A DNA stretch of 64,000 nucleotides, from NCBI GenBank assembly GCA_004431415.1, contig QPMI01000169.1, positions 62,001 to 126,000 on the forward strand. The letters are read 5' to 3'. Shown here one piece after another: positions 45,611 through 56,900 of this stretch. The stretch's first letter is position 1, and every line of letters starts with the position of its first letter. The notes under the pieces are model-generated. The model ran no database searches. It was not told where the DNA came from and worked only from the letters and a program-made list of their open reading frames with translations. Made by a program: the position numbers and the translations under genes. The stretch comes from Cyanophora paradoxa. Its lineage: Eukaryota; Glaucocystophyceae; Cyanophorales; Cyanophoraceae.

Positions 45611-47683
45611 ATGCCGGACGAGGATCTCGCGGGCAAGAGTAGGGAGGAGCTCGTTGCGCTCGTACAGTCCCTGCGCAGCGAGCTCGCAGCGCGCGGGACC
45701 GCAAGCGATCAGCAGGCGCAGCAGCACGCGGCGGGGCCGTCGCATCTGCAGCCGCAGCAGCACCCGGGCGGCAAAAAGGGCGGGAAGAAGCCCCAGGAGC
45801 AACGGCCGTTCGATTTCAGCAAATACACCAAGCGCCACATCGCGCTCAAGCTCGCCTACGTGGGCATCAAGTACGACGGCTTCGCGGCGCAGGAGAACAC
45901 CGAGAACTCCATCGAGGCGAGCCGCTTGCTTAGCTAAGGCCGCGCGCGCTGCCAGCGCCTCACCGCCCCAGCGCAGGCGCACCTCTTCAAGGCGCTGCAG
46001 AAGACGTGCCTGATCAAGGATCGCGCTTCCTCGCACTACTCGCGATGCGGGCGGACCGATAAGGGCGTCAGCGCGCTGGGCCAGGCGCGTGCAGCTAGGG
46101 GCCCCGGGGCGCTCGCGGCGCGATCGGGCCGGGGGCGCCGGGCTGAGGCGGCGGCAGGTGGTGGCGTTCCACCTGCGCTCGAACCTGCGCTCGGGGCCCG
46201 GCGTGATGCCTGCGGACGACGCGCCGGCCCCCGCGCAGGCGGCGCCGGAGGCGGCGGGGCACGGGGGGAGCCCCGTGGCGGCCCAGCCGCAGAAGAAGCA
46301 GCGCACGGAGCAGCCGGCGGCGCCGGCGGGGCAGGAGAAGGAGAGGCAGGAGATCAACTACGCTCACGTGCTGAACAAGGCGCGCCGCCGCACGCCGCCC
46401 CCGACCCCCGCCCGGGGCCGCCGGCGAGGGGCGGGGCAGGTGCTGCCGCCGGACATCCGGGTGCTCGGCTGGACCCCCGTCCCCGACGACTTCAGCGCAC
46501 GGTGCGCCCTGCCGGGGCTCAGCGGCCTTTTCATGCCTAAACGCGGGGGCCAGGTTCAGCTGCCAGTACCGCGAATACAAGTACTACTTCATGCGCCAGA
46601 ACCTGGACATCGAGGTCCGTACCCCGGCGTCCCGACCCCCGCCCCCTCCCCGCCCCGGGCGAGCGTGCGGCAGCGGATGCGGGAGGCGGCGGGGCACCTT
46701 GTCGGGGACCACGACTTCCGCAACTTCTGCAAGGCCCGCCGCCCCCGCCCCGGCCCCCGGCCCTCGCCTCGCTGAGGGGCGGGGCGCGGGGGCAGATGGA
46801 CGCGCTGCACGTGTCCAACTTCCGGCGGGTCATCCGCTCCTTCGAGATCGGGCCCTCCCCCGACTTCCCCGCCCCGTCCGCCCCCGCCCGCCCCGCCCCA
46901 GCCTCCCCCGCCGACCCCGCCGACCCCTCCGCGCAGGGCGGACCCCGAGGGCCCGGACGCGATGTTCGAGATGCGCATCCGCGGCACCGCCTTCCTCTGG
47001 CACCAGGCCCGCCTGCCCGCCCGCGCGCCCGAGGCCCCTGGAGGGGCGCTGAGGGCGGGGCCAGGTGCGGTGCATGGCGGCGGTGCTCTTCCTGGTGGGG
47101 CAGGGCGCCGAGGAGCCGGGCGTGGTCCCCTGGCTCCTCGACCCCGCCTGTTGCGCCAAGAAGCCCCAGTACGCGATGGCCGCCGAGGCGCCGCTGTGCC
47201 TGCACGGCTGCCACTTCGAGGGGGTCGCCTTCCGCCACGACCCCGAGGCCCACCGGGCCGCCTACGAGGGCCTCGAGGAGGCCTGGCGGGGCCTCGCCGT
47301 CCACGCCGCCCTCCTCCGCTCCTTCCTCGCCTTCATGGACGCCGCCCGCCTGCCCCTCCCCGGCCCCCCCGGCCCCTCCTCCGCCCCCGACGCCCCCACC
47401 GCCCCCTGGCGCGAGTACCCCCGCGCCTGCCTCATCCCCTCCGTGGCCGAGCGCGAGCGGGCGCGGCACATCCCCCTCGCCAGGCGGGCCACCGAGCGTG
47501 CGCGCCGACCCCGCCCTCCCCGGCCCCGGCCCGCCCCTCACTCGAGTCGCTGATCACGAGCTGCCGGCCCCTTCGGCAGCATCGTACGAGGAGAAACTGG
47601 CGGCGATGTCGGAGCACAAGCGGAGCAAGATGAAGGCGCGCCCGCCCTCCGGCCCCGACGACGACGACGACGCCGGCGACTAG
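45611..47683 (+). CDS. PUS3: PUS3/DEG1 tRNA pseudouridine(38/39) synthase
   Basis: An N-terminal Gln/Lys-rich leader precedes YTKRHIALKLAYVGIKYDGF, then LFKALQKTCLIKDRASSHYS, the catalytic motif RCGRTDKGVSALGQ (Asp in RTD), VVAFHLRSNLR, EINYAHVLNK, VLPPDIRVLGWTPVPDDFSA, YREYKYYFMRQNLDIE, HDFRNFCK, MDALHVSNFRRVIRSFEI, RGTAFLWHQ spliced to VRCMAAVLFLVGQGAE, and KKPQYAMAAEAPLCLHGCHF. The order and the MAxExPLxLxxC-F segment identify PUS3/DEG1 of the TruA family, which modifies U38 and U39 in the anticodon arm. The C-terminus carries SMSEHKR-like and poly-Asp segments and ends DAGD, TAG at 47681-47683. Introns lie near 45927, 46085, 46385, 46500, 46617 and 46738. Confidence 0.93.
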
Positions 47684-48253
47684 CTCAAGCTACAGGCCCC
47701 CGGGCCCTGCCAGAGGCCGAGCACGTTTGTGTCTCAGTGTTACAACGTCCAACAGTCTAGCTAGATCTCATGTTGCAGCATGTTTGCCACTTGTTCCGAC
47801 GGTCGGCACCTCAGGCTTGTGACACGCGTACCGTAGTACGGTGCCACGGTGGAGGCTTTTAAACCCGTGACCTTCAAAGGCTTTTCAAAGGCCTCAAGCC
47901 TTGAAGCCTTTACTAAGTTAAACCTTCAAAGTTACACAACCTGCAGGGATCGGATCGTCCGTACAGTCCGTGGCCCAGTGGCACTGGCGGCAGTCCGGTC
48001 GACGCACGTGCACTGCGGCAGTACTAGTGCGCGTGCCCCCCGCGCCGCCGGCCCCAGGATCCGGATCCCTCACTGAGTCACTGCAGCCGAGTCCGGATCC
48101 GATCGCGAGATGATCCGATGATCTTTGGTGATCATCAGTGATCATGAGGCAATTGCAAGCTTAACTTAGTAGTACTAAGGCTTAACATTTAATTGAATGA
48201 TTTACAGCAGCGAGGCGGTGCCGCCAGCCATCGCCATGGCCAGTACAGCCGCA
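47684..48253. other. Convergent intergenic region
   Basis: 3' UTRs of PUS3 and the beta-helix gene. The stretch 47855-47935 repeats CTTCAAAGG/AAGGCTTT words that form small inverted repeats, and 48110-48150 has GATCATCAGTGATCATGA. No gene seen. Confidence 0.45.
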
Positions 48254-50657
48254 CTAGCGGCCGCGGGTAAGTATCCGTACAGTGTTCGTCCCGAGCCGGC
48301 AATCCCGGCACTCGGGAGTGATTTCGATAGCATCTTTCGGACTCTGACCGAACACCAACAGCTCGTTTCCCGCGATGGTCCCCATGCCTTTCTCGTGCAC
48401 GTAGATACCGTACTGCTGGTCGTGGATCCTATGGGGAGTAGGGGCTGGCGTCAGCATGCATGAAGAGCACATGTCTCCAGCTCGAGAAATCGAGCTGGAG
48501 GGCCGGGCAGGTACCTGTTGGCACGCACGACCGGATCAGCACTATCTCTGACCACGACACCAGCGTGCAAATTACAGTACACGTCGTTGCCCTCCACGGT
48601 ACCCAGGGACGAACCGCGGCAGTTAATCCCCGACATGCCGCAGTGGTGCACTGTGTTCCCTGCACCCCACGAGATCAAGAAGCTCAGTTGGAGAGGGGGG
48701 GATCGGCGCGGAGAGGGGAAGATGGCGGGGGGGGAGGGGGGGGGGGGAGGGCGGGGGGGGGGGGGGAAGGGGGAAGGGGGAAGGAGGGGAAGGGAGGCGT
48801 AGGGGGTGGGTGGGGGGGGGGGGGAGGTGGGGGGGGAGGGGGGGGGCGGGACGTAAAGGGGAGGGGGGAAGAGGGATGCCTAGGGGGAGGGTGCGGCGGG
48901 GAGGAGGGGACCGGGGGCTGCCGGAAGAGGGGGGGGGGGGGGTCGGTAGGTGGAGGAGAGGGAGGACGAGGAGGGCGATCGCGAGAGGGGGCGGAGGGGA
49001 ATGCGAGAGGCGGGAAGGGGTGTGGGTGTGGGTGGGTGGGTGGGTGGGTGGTGTGTGGGGGGGGGTGGGGGGGTGGGTGGGGGGGGGGGGGCACTCACCG
49101 CGCAGCATTGGGGCCGTTTCTCTGCCGCTGACCTCGATCCCATGCATACCGGCGCCGGAGACGTCGCAGCCTTCAACGATCGCGCGGCTCCCATCCGTGA
49201 TCAAGACCGCCGACGTGTTTCTCGAAGAAGACCGGATCGTGATGCCTCTCACAGCGGGCGAGGATGCCCCCTTGCAGTGCAGCACGGGCTCGTCGCGGTC
49301 CCACTCGAGGACGGCGCCTCGAGCTCCCGACCCGACGAGGTGCACCTCCTTGTCCAGCACCACCCTCTCCCTGTGCCTGCCGCAGCACGGGTGACGGAGC
49401 GAACGACGTTGACGGGCAGGCAGCACGTACACGCCAGGCCCGAGTCGAATCGTCTGGCCCGCGGAAGCGAGCGCAACAGCACGCATGATGCTCTGCCCGG
49501 GCGCCACTTGCACCTCGCTCGGTACCGCGGCCGCAGCTGCAGGGGCTGCCGGCTGGCCCGCTGGGGGTGCTGGCTGGCCCACTGGGGCTGCTGACTGGCC
49601 CATTAGTATTGGGGCTGCTGGCTGGCCCACTGGGGCTGCTGGCTGCCCCACTGGGCGTGCTGGCTGACCCACTAGGGCTGCTCGCAGCCCCGCCGGCGCC
49701 TCAAGCCGGCGCCGCACGGATTCGAGCTGCAGCTGCTCCGACAGATCCTCCACTCGCCGCTTCAGCTTGCCTGACCCCCGCGATGGCTGAGCAAACGCGG
49801 ACGCTTAGGAAAGACGAGACGCACCATTCTGACGAGCGAGATTATCCCTTTCCTCGGTAAGGCGTATGACGAGATCCCGTGCGCAGCGCTCTGCGGCCGG
49901 GGATGACGGTACTACGGTAAGCCGCGACGCATGAGGGGGAGGCCTAATTGTAATATGGACGGCGAATACCGAGGTGCGCCTGGAGCTCGGAAACAGAGAC
50001 ATGGGAGCTACAACCGAGCTCTTTGTTGGGACACGGCCGCCGGCACGCTGCCTGGTGCGCCTGCAGGCAGCTGGGTGAGGATAGGAGAGGCGCGCAAGAA
50101 GACGCGGAGGTGCGCACTGCCAGCCCATCAACTCGAATGCGTGCCGCGCAGCCGGCGCAGGCGTCCCACCCAGCTGGGCAACCCGACGCGTGCGCTGCGA
50201 AAGAAGCCACGTCGCCCCGCCACTCGCAGCCCCGCGTCTGGAACCGGCAGCTGCGAGGGCGCCGGCGGCATTGGATACGCATCGTGCGATCTGCACGCAG
50301 ACCTGTACGCACTGAACGCGCAGGTTGTTGATCTGGCGACGGAGAAGCGCGGCGGGCCGAAAGCGCTCAGGGTGAACAGCCTCGCGGTCCTTGGGACACG
50401 TGGGAGCCTGGCTGCGTTGAGCCAGATGCTGCGCACACACCAAGCACAGCGCATGGTCATTCGCGCAATCCAGCACCGTCTGCCGCAGTGCGGGTGAGCG
50501 GTGGGCAGTACGGTCGATTTGACATAAGCGAGCCTACCGGCTCACGCATGACGAGTTGACATACGACGCACACGAGCTCGAACTCTTCCGCCTTCGACTC
50601 CTCGCCGGGCTCGAAAATCTCCGACGGCCATCCGCCGTCTCGAGCCGCGCCGGCCAT
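48254..50657 (-). CDS. RING, TRAF zinc finger, coiled coil and right-handed beta-helix protein
   Basis: The N-terminal RING reads ELVCVVCQLVMREP, spliced to TVLDCANDHALCLVCAQHLA and TCPKDREAV, so the last ligand is Asp (C3HC3D) as in TRAF proteins. TRAF-type fingers follow (CRFQTRGCEWRGDVASFAAH, CPNKELGCSSHVSVSELQAH), then a short coiled coil (RDLVIRLTEERDNLARQN, MEDLSEQLQLESVRRRLEA) and VGQPAAP-type repeats. The C-terminal half is a parallel beta-helix: APGQSIMRAVALASAGQTIR, GPGVYVLPA, VHLVGSG, VRGITIRSSS, AIVEGCDVSGAGMHGIEVSG, LRGNTVHHCGMSGI, GTVEGNDVYCNLHAGVVVRD, YGIYVHEKGMGTIAGNEL. Such helices in eukaryotes occur in FBXO11-type ligases. A ubiquitin ligase with the helix as substrate reader is inferred. 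A 439-nt C-rich intron lies inside the helix. Stop TAG at 48254-48256; the last exon edge is tentative. Confidence 0.75.
48690..49095. repeat. Strand-asymmetric poly-G tract inside an intron
   Basis: More than 400 bases that are almost only G and A on the plus strand, with many G-runs of 5-12 and GTGGGTGG repeats at 49020-49080. It forms most of intron 49098-48660 of the minus-strand RING/beta-helix gene, where it is a C-rich pyrimidine tract. Many possible G-quadruplexes. Confidence 0.9.
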
Positions 50658-50893
50658 TACATTAAAGCGCGCTCCAGCGACCGCCCCCGCACTGGCAGCA
50701 AAAGTGTGCAAGGGGGGAGGGAGGGGCGGGGGGGTAGAGTGTGCAAGAGGCCCGCCAGCCACTGTACCCCCCGGTGGACCCTCAGCTACGTATACGTATA
50801 CGGATACGTACGCTCAATAGCTCAAGGTGGCACGCCGTCAGCCCGCGAAAAGCTAAGCTACAGCTACGGTCGCGCGCTGACGTCTTTACCGTA
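50658..50893. promoter_or_regulatory. Divergent promoter interval, RING/beta-helix gene / ABC transporter
   Basis: 236 bp between divergent start codons. It includes a G-rich patch (50709-50735) and an alternating CGTATACGTATACGGATACG element at about 50789-50808. Confidence 0.38.
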
Positions 50894-53856
50894 ATGCGTA
50901 CGCCGGGGAAAGCGAGCGGTGTGCGGCGCATCATCGAAAGATGGAGCTGGGCGGAGCAGCTGGCCCGGATTCTTCAATTGGCGAGGCACGACGTGCCATA
51001 CATGCTGATCGGCACGGGCGCCGCCGCCGTCTCATCGGGCTCGCTGCTGTACGTGCCCTGGATCGTGGGGCAGCTCGTCGACAAGCTCGGGAAGGGCGAC
51101 GACGGCTCCTGGGGGCTGATGCTCCTCGTCGTGCGCATGCTGCTCCGGCTCGCGTTCCCCTGTATCCAACGCGCACGTGCAGGCGCTGGCGTTCGTGGGC
51201 GCCCTCTCCGTCTTTCTCGAGACGTACTTCTTCTGGATGGGGAGCGCCCAGCTGGCGAACCGGCTGCGCAAGCAGGCGCGCGCGCCTCGCGACATCGCAG
51301 CGGCGACGCTGATGCGGGCGGGCAGATGTACGAGAGCCTGCTGGCGCAGGAGCTGGCCTTCTTCGAGGGGAAGGGGACGGGGGAGATCATGGCGGACCTG
51401 GGCGGGTCGGAGGCGATCCGGCACCTCGTGACGACGCACGTCTCCGCCATCGTCCGCCACGGCGTCCAGGTCCTCGGAGGCGCGGCCCCCGCCCCGCCCC
51501 GGCTCCCCGCGCGCGCCCCGGCCCTCTGGGAGGCGCGCGCGCGCGCCGACCGCCCGGCTCGCGCGCGCTCGCGCGCGCAGGCGTCGTGTGCCTCCTGCGC
51601 ATCTCGATTCCCCTCACGGCGGTCATCTGCGTGCGCCGCGCCTCGCCGCCGGAGGGTGCCGCCGCCCGGGCTCACGCGCGCGCGCGCGCTGGAGGCCAGG
51701 TGGCGGCGCCCCTCGTGTCGATCTCGGCGGTCGTCTACATGATGAAGGTCATGAACCGCCTGGGGACCACCGAGGGCGAGGCTTCGAACCGCTGCACCGC
51801 CTCCGCTTATGGTCCGGCCCCCAACGCACCCGGCCCAGCGCGCGCCCCGCCCCGCGCCGACCCGCTCGCCGGCCGGCAGAGAGCGTCGCCAACGCGCGGT
51901 GCGCGCGGCTCGGAGCTCGCGCTCGGCCCTCGCGCTTGAGCCCCGCCGCGCAGGACGGTGAAGGCGTTCTCGCAGGAGGGGCGGCACGCGCGGGAGTACG
52001 CGGCCCTCGCCGACGCCGCCTTCGCCCTCGGGCGCCGCGTCTGCGTCGGCTGGGCGTGCGCCCCGCTGACGTACCCCCCGTTGAGGGGGCGGGGCTTCCC
52101 TGAGAGGCGGCGCAGGGTGTACGACGGGGCGATCACGTGCGCGGCGACGCTGGGGGCGGCGCTGCTGGTGGCGGTCGGGGGCCGGCTGGTGGCGGCGGGG
52201 CGCCTCACGGCCGGCGACCTCTCTTCCTTCTTCCTCTACGCCTCCTTCACCGCCGTCTCCATCGGCCCGCCGCCCCTCCCCGGCCCCGCAGCCCCTCCAC
52301 CGCGAGGGCTGACGCCGCCGGCAGCGCTGCTGAGCCGCACGGTGGGCGAGTTCGCCCGCCAGCTCCGCGTCGCCCAGCGCGCCCTCCAGGCCCGCCCCGC
52401 CCCACGCCCCGCCCCGCCCCGCCTCTGACGTGGCGGCAGCTGCTGGAGCGGGTGCCGCGGCTGCCGTCGGCGCCAGGGAGCGGCCTGCGCCCCGCCTCCT
52501 GCGCCGGCTTCGTCGCCTTCGAGGACGGCCCGCCCCGCCCCCGCCCCGCCCCCGCCCCGCCCCTCCTCCTCCTCCTCCGCTCTGACGCGCGCCGCAGTGA
52601 GCTTCGCGTACGGCGCGGAGCGGGGCCCCGTGCTGCGCGGCGTGAGCCTCGCCCTCGCCCCGGGCCGCGTCACCGCCCTCGTCGGCCCCTCCGGCGGGTG
52701 CCCTTCCCCACCCTCCGCTCCGCACGCGCCGGGCCTCACGCGGGGCAGGGGCAAGACGTCCATCGGGTCCCTCCTCCTGCGGCTGTACGACCCGACGGGC
52801 GGGCGCATCACCCTGGACGGGTACCCCCTCACCGACCTCGACCCCTGCTGGGTCCACCGCGTGCGCCCCCCGCCTCGCCTCCCCTCGCCTCCCTCCGTGC
52901 GGGGCGCGTTGCTCAGCTGGAGCGGGGGCCAGCACTGCGCGCTGGTGAGCCAGGAGCCGGTGCTCTTCGGGTGCTCCGTGGCGGAGAACATCGCGTACGG
53001 CCTCGAGCGCCCGCCCGCGCCCGGCGAGGTCGAGGCCGCCGCCCGCGCCGCCAACGCCCACGACTTCATCCAGGCGCCCCGCCCCGCCCCCCAGCCCCTC
53101 TCCCCCCGGCTGACCTGCCCGCAGGCGATGCCCGAGGGGTACCGCACCCCCTGCGGCGAGCGCGGGTTCGCCCTCCCCTCCCCGTTCCGCCTCCCCTTCA
53201 GGCCTGAAAAGGGGCCCAGGGGCGGGCTCTCGGGGGGCCAGCGGCAGCGGATCGCGATCGCGCGGGCGCTGCTGCTCGACCCCCGCGTCCTCGTCCTCGA
53301 CGAGGCCCGCGTACCCCGCCCCGCCCCGCCCTTCTCTTCCCGTCTCTGCTTCGAGCGGCGGGGCGCATGCGTGCGCAGGCGACTTCGGCGCTGGACGCGG
53401 AGTCGGAGCACGCGGTGCAGGAGGCCCTCGCCCGCCTCATGGCCCACCGCACCGTCCTCGTGGCCCGTCCCCGCCCGCCCCGCGGCCCTGCTCCCCCGCC
53501 CCCCTCACCCCGCCCCCGCCCCTGCAGATCGCGCACCGCCTCTCCACCGTCCGGGCCGCCGACGAGGCCCGCCCCGCCCCGCCCGCCCTCTCCCGATCCC
53601 GCCCTAGATCACGAAGGCCGCGCAGGTGCTGGTGGTGGAGGCGGGGCGGGTGGTGGAGCGGGGCGCTCACGACGAGCTTGTCGCCCGCGGCGGCCTCTAC
53701 GCGAGGCGCGGCCCCCGCCGCTCGCACCTTGCTGTCGCCTCCCTCACGCGCGGCCGCCAGGCTGGTGCGGCGGCAGCTGCGGGAGGGGGACTGGCCGCGG
53801 GCGAGCCCCGCCGAGGGCGCCCCCCGGGCCGGGGAGGAGGAGGAGGAGGCGCTCTA
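50894..53856 (+). CDS. ABCB-type half ABC transporter
   Basis: One transmembrane domain followed by one nucleotide-binding domain. Membrane part: YMLIGTGAAAVSSGSLLYVP, AHVQALAFVGALSVFLETYF, FFEGKGTGEIMADLGG (a typical coupling-helix FF-x-x-x-x-TG-x-x-x-x-x-L), VKAFSQEGRHAREYA, DLSSFFLYASFTAVSI. Nucleotide-binding part: SFAYGAERGPVLRGVSLAL, Walker A GPSG spliced to GKTSIGSLLLRLYDPTGG, the Q-loop LVSQEPVLFGCSVAENIAYG, signature LSGGQRQRIAIARALLLDP, Walker B VLVLDE spliced to ATSALD, and the His loop IAHRLSTVRAADE. This is the TAP/ABCB8-10/TAPL-like group; it would work as a dimer. Cell location is not clear, since no strong targeting leader is seen. Two introns begin GC (53305-53378 and 53567-53607, the latter 41 nt). 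Stop TAG at 53854-53856. Confidence 0.9.
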
Positions 53857-53976
53857 GCAATTGCTCGCGAGTTCGTCGACGTCGGGGTTGAACAAAAGTA
53901 CAGAGAAAGGAAAGAGGGTTGCGTGTCGGGGCGGGTGCGGGTGGGGCAGGGGCGCGCGGGGGGGGCGGCCGGGCGC

Positions 53977-56900
53977 TCAGCGGAGGTCCTCGGCGATGGT
54001 GGCGAGGGCGCTGTCCTTGTCGACGGCGGTGATGTGGGAGAGGCGGTTGCGGTAGGAGACCATGTAGTGCCGGTCGGCCGCCTCGACGAACTCGGGGCGG
54101 AAGGTGGTCGTCACGAACTGGGCGCCCGTCTCCTCGCTCTGGCGCCCGATGACGCCGGCGACGGCGGTGCGGTACTGGGCGTCGAGCGCCGCGTCGATCT
54201 CGTCGAAGAGGTAGAAGGGGGCGGGGTCGCAGCGCTGGATTGCGAAGATGAGGGCCAGCGCGACGACCGTCTTCTGCCCCCCCGAGAGCTGCGAGAGCAG
54301 GTGCGCCTCGCTCGACCCCGCGAACTGAACCTGCGCGGGGGCTCAGCTCACGGGGCGAAGCGAGGCGGGCGCCGCCTCGGCCGCCTCGGCCCGCCCGGGG
54401 CACCTGGCAGCCGATGCCGGTGAACTGGATGACGGCCGGCTTGCGGGCCTGGGAGGAGGGCCCGGCCTCGGGCACGGCGGCGTCCTCGCCGCCGCTGCCC
54501 TCGTCGGCGGCGCCGGGGGCCTTGCGCTTGCGCTGGATGACGAGGCGGGCGCGGCCGCCGGGGACGATCTCGCCGAAGACCTCGGAGAAGTGCTGGGAGA
54601 CCTGCTTGAAGGTCCGCTCGATCGCCTCGTCCTTCTGTCGGTCCAGCGTCTCGATGAGCGACTCGATCGAGGCCGCCCCCGCCTCGAGCTCGTCGCGGCG
54701 GCGGACGAGGCCCTCCCGCTGCTCCTGGAAGCTCGCGTACTGGTCCAGCGCCTTCTTGTTCACGTGCGAGAACTCCTTCAGCTTCTCGTTCGCCTGCGCG
54801 GGGCCCTCAGCGGGGGGGCGGAGCGGTCAGCCGGGGGCGCCCGGGGGCCGCGCCTTGTGGAGCAGCCGGACGAGCTCCTTGACGGGCTTGTCGCGGAACT
54901 TCTCGGCGATCTGCGGCTTGGCGCCCAGCTCCCGCATCTTCCGCATGTTCTCGTCCAGCTTCTGCAGCACGAGGCCGCGCCGCGCCACCAGCCGCTCCAT
55001 GCTCTGCACCGGGAGTCAGCGGGCGCGGGAGCCGGGGGCCGCGCCCCGCGCGGCGCGCGCCTTCTGCTCGTCCTGGAGCCTGCGGGTGGCCTCCGCCTCC
55101 TTCGTCTTCGCCTCCTCCGCCTCCTCATGCAGCCGCCGCTGCTGCGCCGCCCGCCGCTCCACCTCCCCGTCGTTCTCTGCACCAACGTCGGCCGCGGCGC
55201 GCGGCGGGGCGGGCGCGCGGGGGCGGCGGGGCGGGGCGGGGCGGGGCGGGGCGGACCGCGGATGCGGGTGAAGATGGTCTCGGCGGCGGCGGCGGCGCGG
55301 GCGAGCTCGGCGCGCACCTGCGCGGGGTCCTCCTCCCGCGCCTCCGCCTCCAGCGCCTCCAGCTCGCGCCGCGTCTCCGCCGCCACGCGCCGCAGGTGGC
55401 TCTCCAGGCTCGTCTCCAGCCGCGTCTTCCGCACCTCCGCGTCCGTGCGCGCCCGCGTCGCCGCCGTCAGCTCCCGCGTGAGCGCCTCCACCTCCTCGTT
55501 GAGCCGCTTGAGCTGCGCCCGGTCCTGCCCCGAGAGGCCGGACAGCAGCTCCGTGCCCAGCTCGGCGCTCATCTGCGCCGCCGCCTGCTCCAGCTCGCGC
55601 GCCGTCGCCCGCAGCTGCGCCAGCATGCTCTCCTGCTGCTCGATGTCCCGCCGGCGCTCGGCGGCGCGGCGGACGGCCTGCTCGGCCTCGGTGCGGTTGG
55701 TGGTGGCGGAGAGGCGGAAGTCCTGCAGCTTCTGCTCCTCCCGCTGCGCCTCCTCCACCACCGCGTCGATGCGGCCGCCCAGCTCGCCCAGCGCCCGCTG
55801 CACCTTGTCCAGCTCGTCGCGGGCCTTCGCGAGCCCGGCCTCCGCCGCCTTGTTCTCCTCGTGGACGGCCATGCGCGAGGTGCGGTCGTCGCGGTAGCCG
55901 CCGACCATGGCGCCGCGGCGGTTGACGAGGTCGCCGTCGAGGGTGACGCAGTCGACGTCGAGCTCGCGGGAGAGGCGCGCGGCGACGTCCATGTTGCGGG
56001 CGACGAGCGTGCGCCCGAAGACCTGCTCGATCGCCGGCTGGAAGCGCGCCTCCCGCGCCTTCAGCTTCGACGAGAAGAGCACCGCGTCCTCCGACTGCCC
56101 CGCCCCCCAACGCGTCGGCGCGGCGCGGGGACCGGGGCGGGGCGGGGCGGGGCGGGGCGGGGCGGGGCCGGGGCTGGGGGCGCACGCCGCTGAACTTGAA
56201 GGGCTTGGCGTGGAGGCGGTTGAGGGGCATGATGGAGAGGCGCCCGGCCTTCCTCTTCTCGAGCTCGGCGATGATCTTCGCGGCCGTCTCGTCCGTGTCG
56301 ACGACGAGGTTGAAGAGCGCGTTGCCCGCCACCGCGTCGATCGCGTTCCGGTAGCGCGTCTCCGCCGCGAACACGTCCGCCACCGTCCCGTACACCCCCT
56401 TCAGCTTCATCCCCTCCACCGCCTTCAGCGCCCGGTGCGCCGTCTGCCGCCCCGCCCGCCCCGTCAGCCGCGCCTCCGCCACGCCGCGCGCGAGGGGTTT
56501 GGGCGGCGCACGTGGCCCATGGCGCGGATGAGCTTGTCGTGGGCGCGGCGCAGGTCGGCCTGGTACTTCTCCACCTCCGTCTCCAGGTCCGTCTGCCGCC
56601 CCTGCAGCGCCCTGCCCCGCCCCGCCCCCCGCTCGGCCCCGCCCCGCGCGGGGGCGTGAGCGGGCCGCACCGGCGCTCGTTCTGGAGGCCGTCGCGCAGC
56701 TGCCGCTTCTCCTGCACCGCCCGCTCCGCCTTCTCGATCATCGGCTGTGTGACGGCGTCAAGGCCCTGCCGGTGCGCAGGGGGCGGGCGGGGGCGGACGG
56801 CGCGCTGCTGGGCGACGCCGCGGCGGGTCTCGCCGTCGGCCTCCGCCGCCTCCGCCTCCCGCTTCAGCCGCGCGATCTCCCCCTCCGCCTCCTTCACCTG

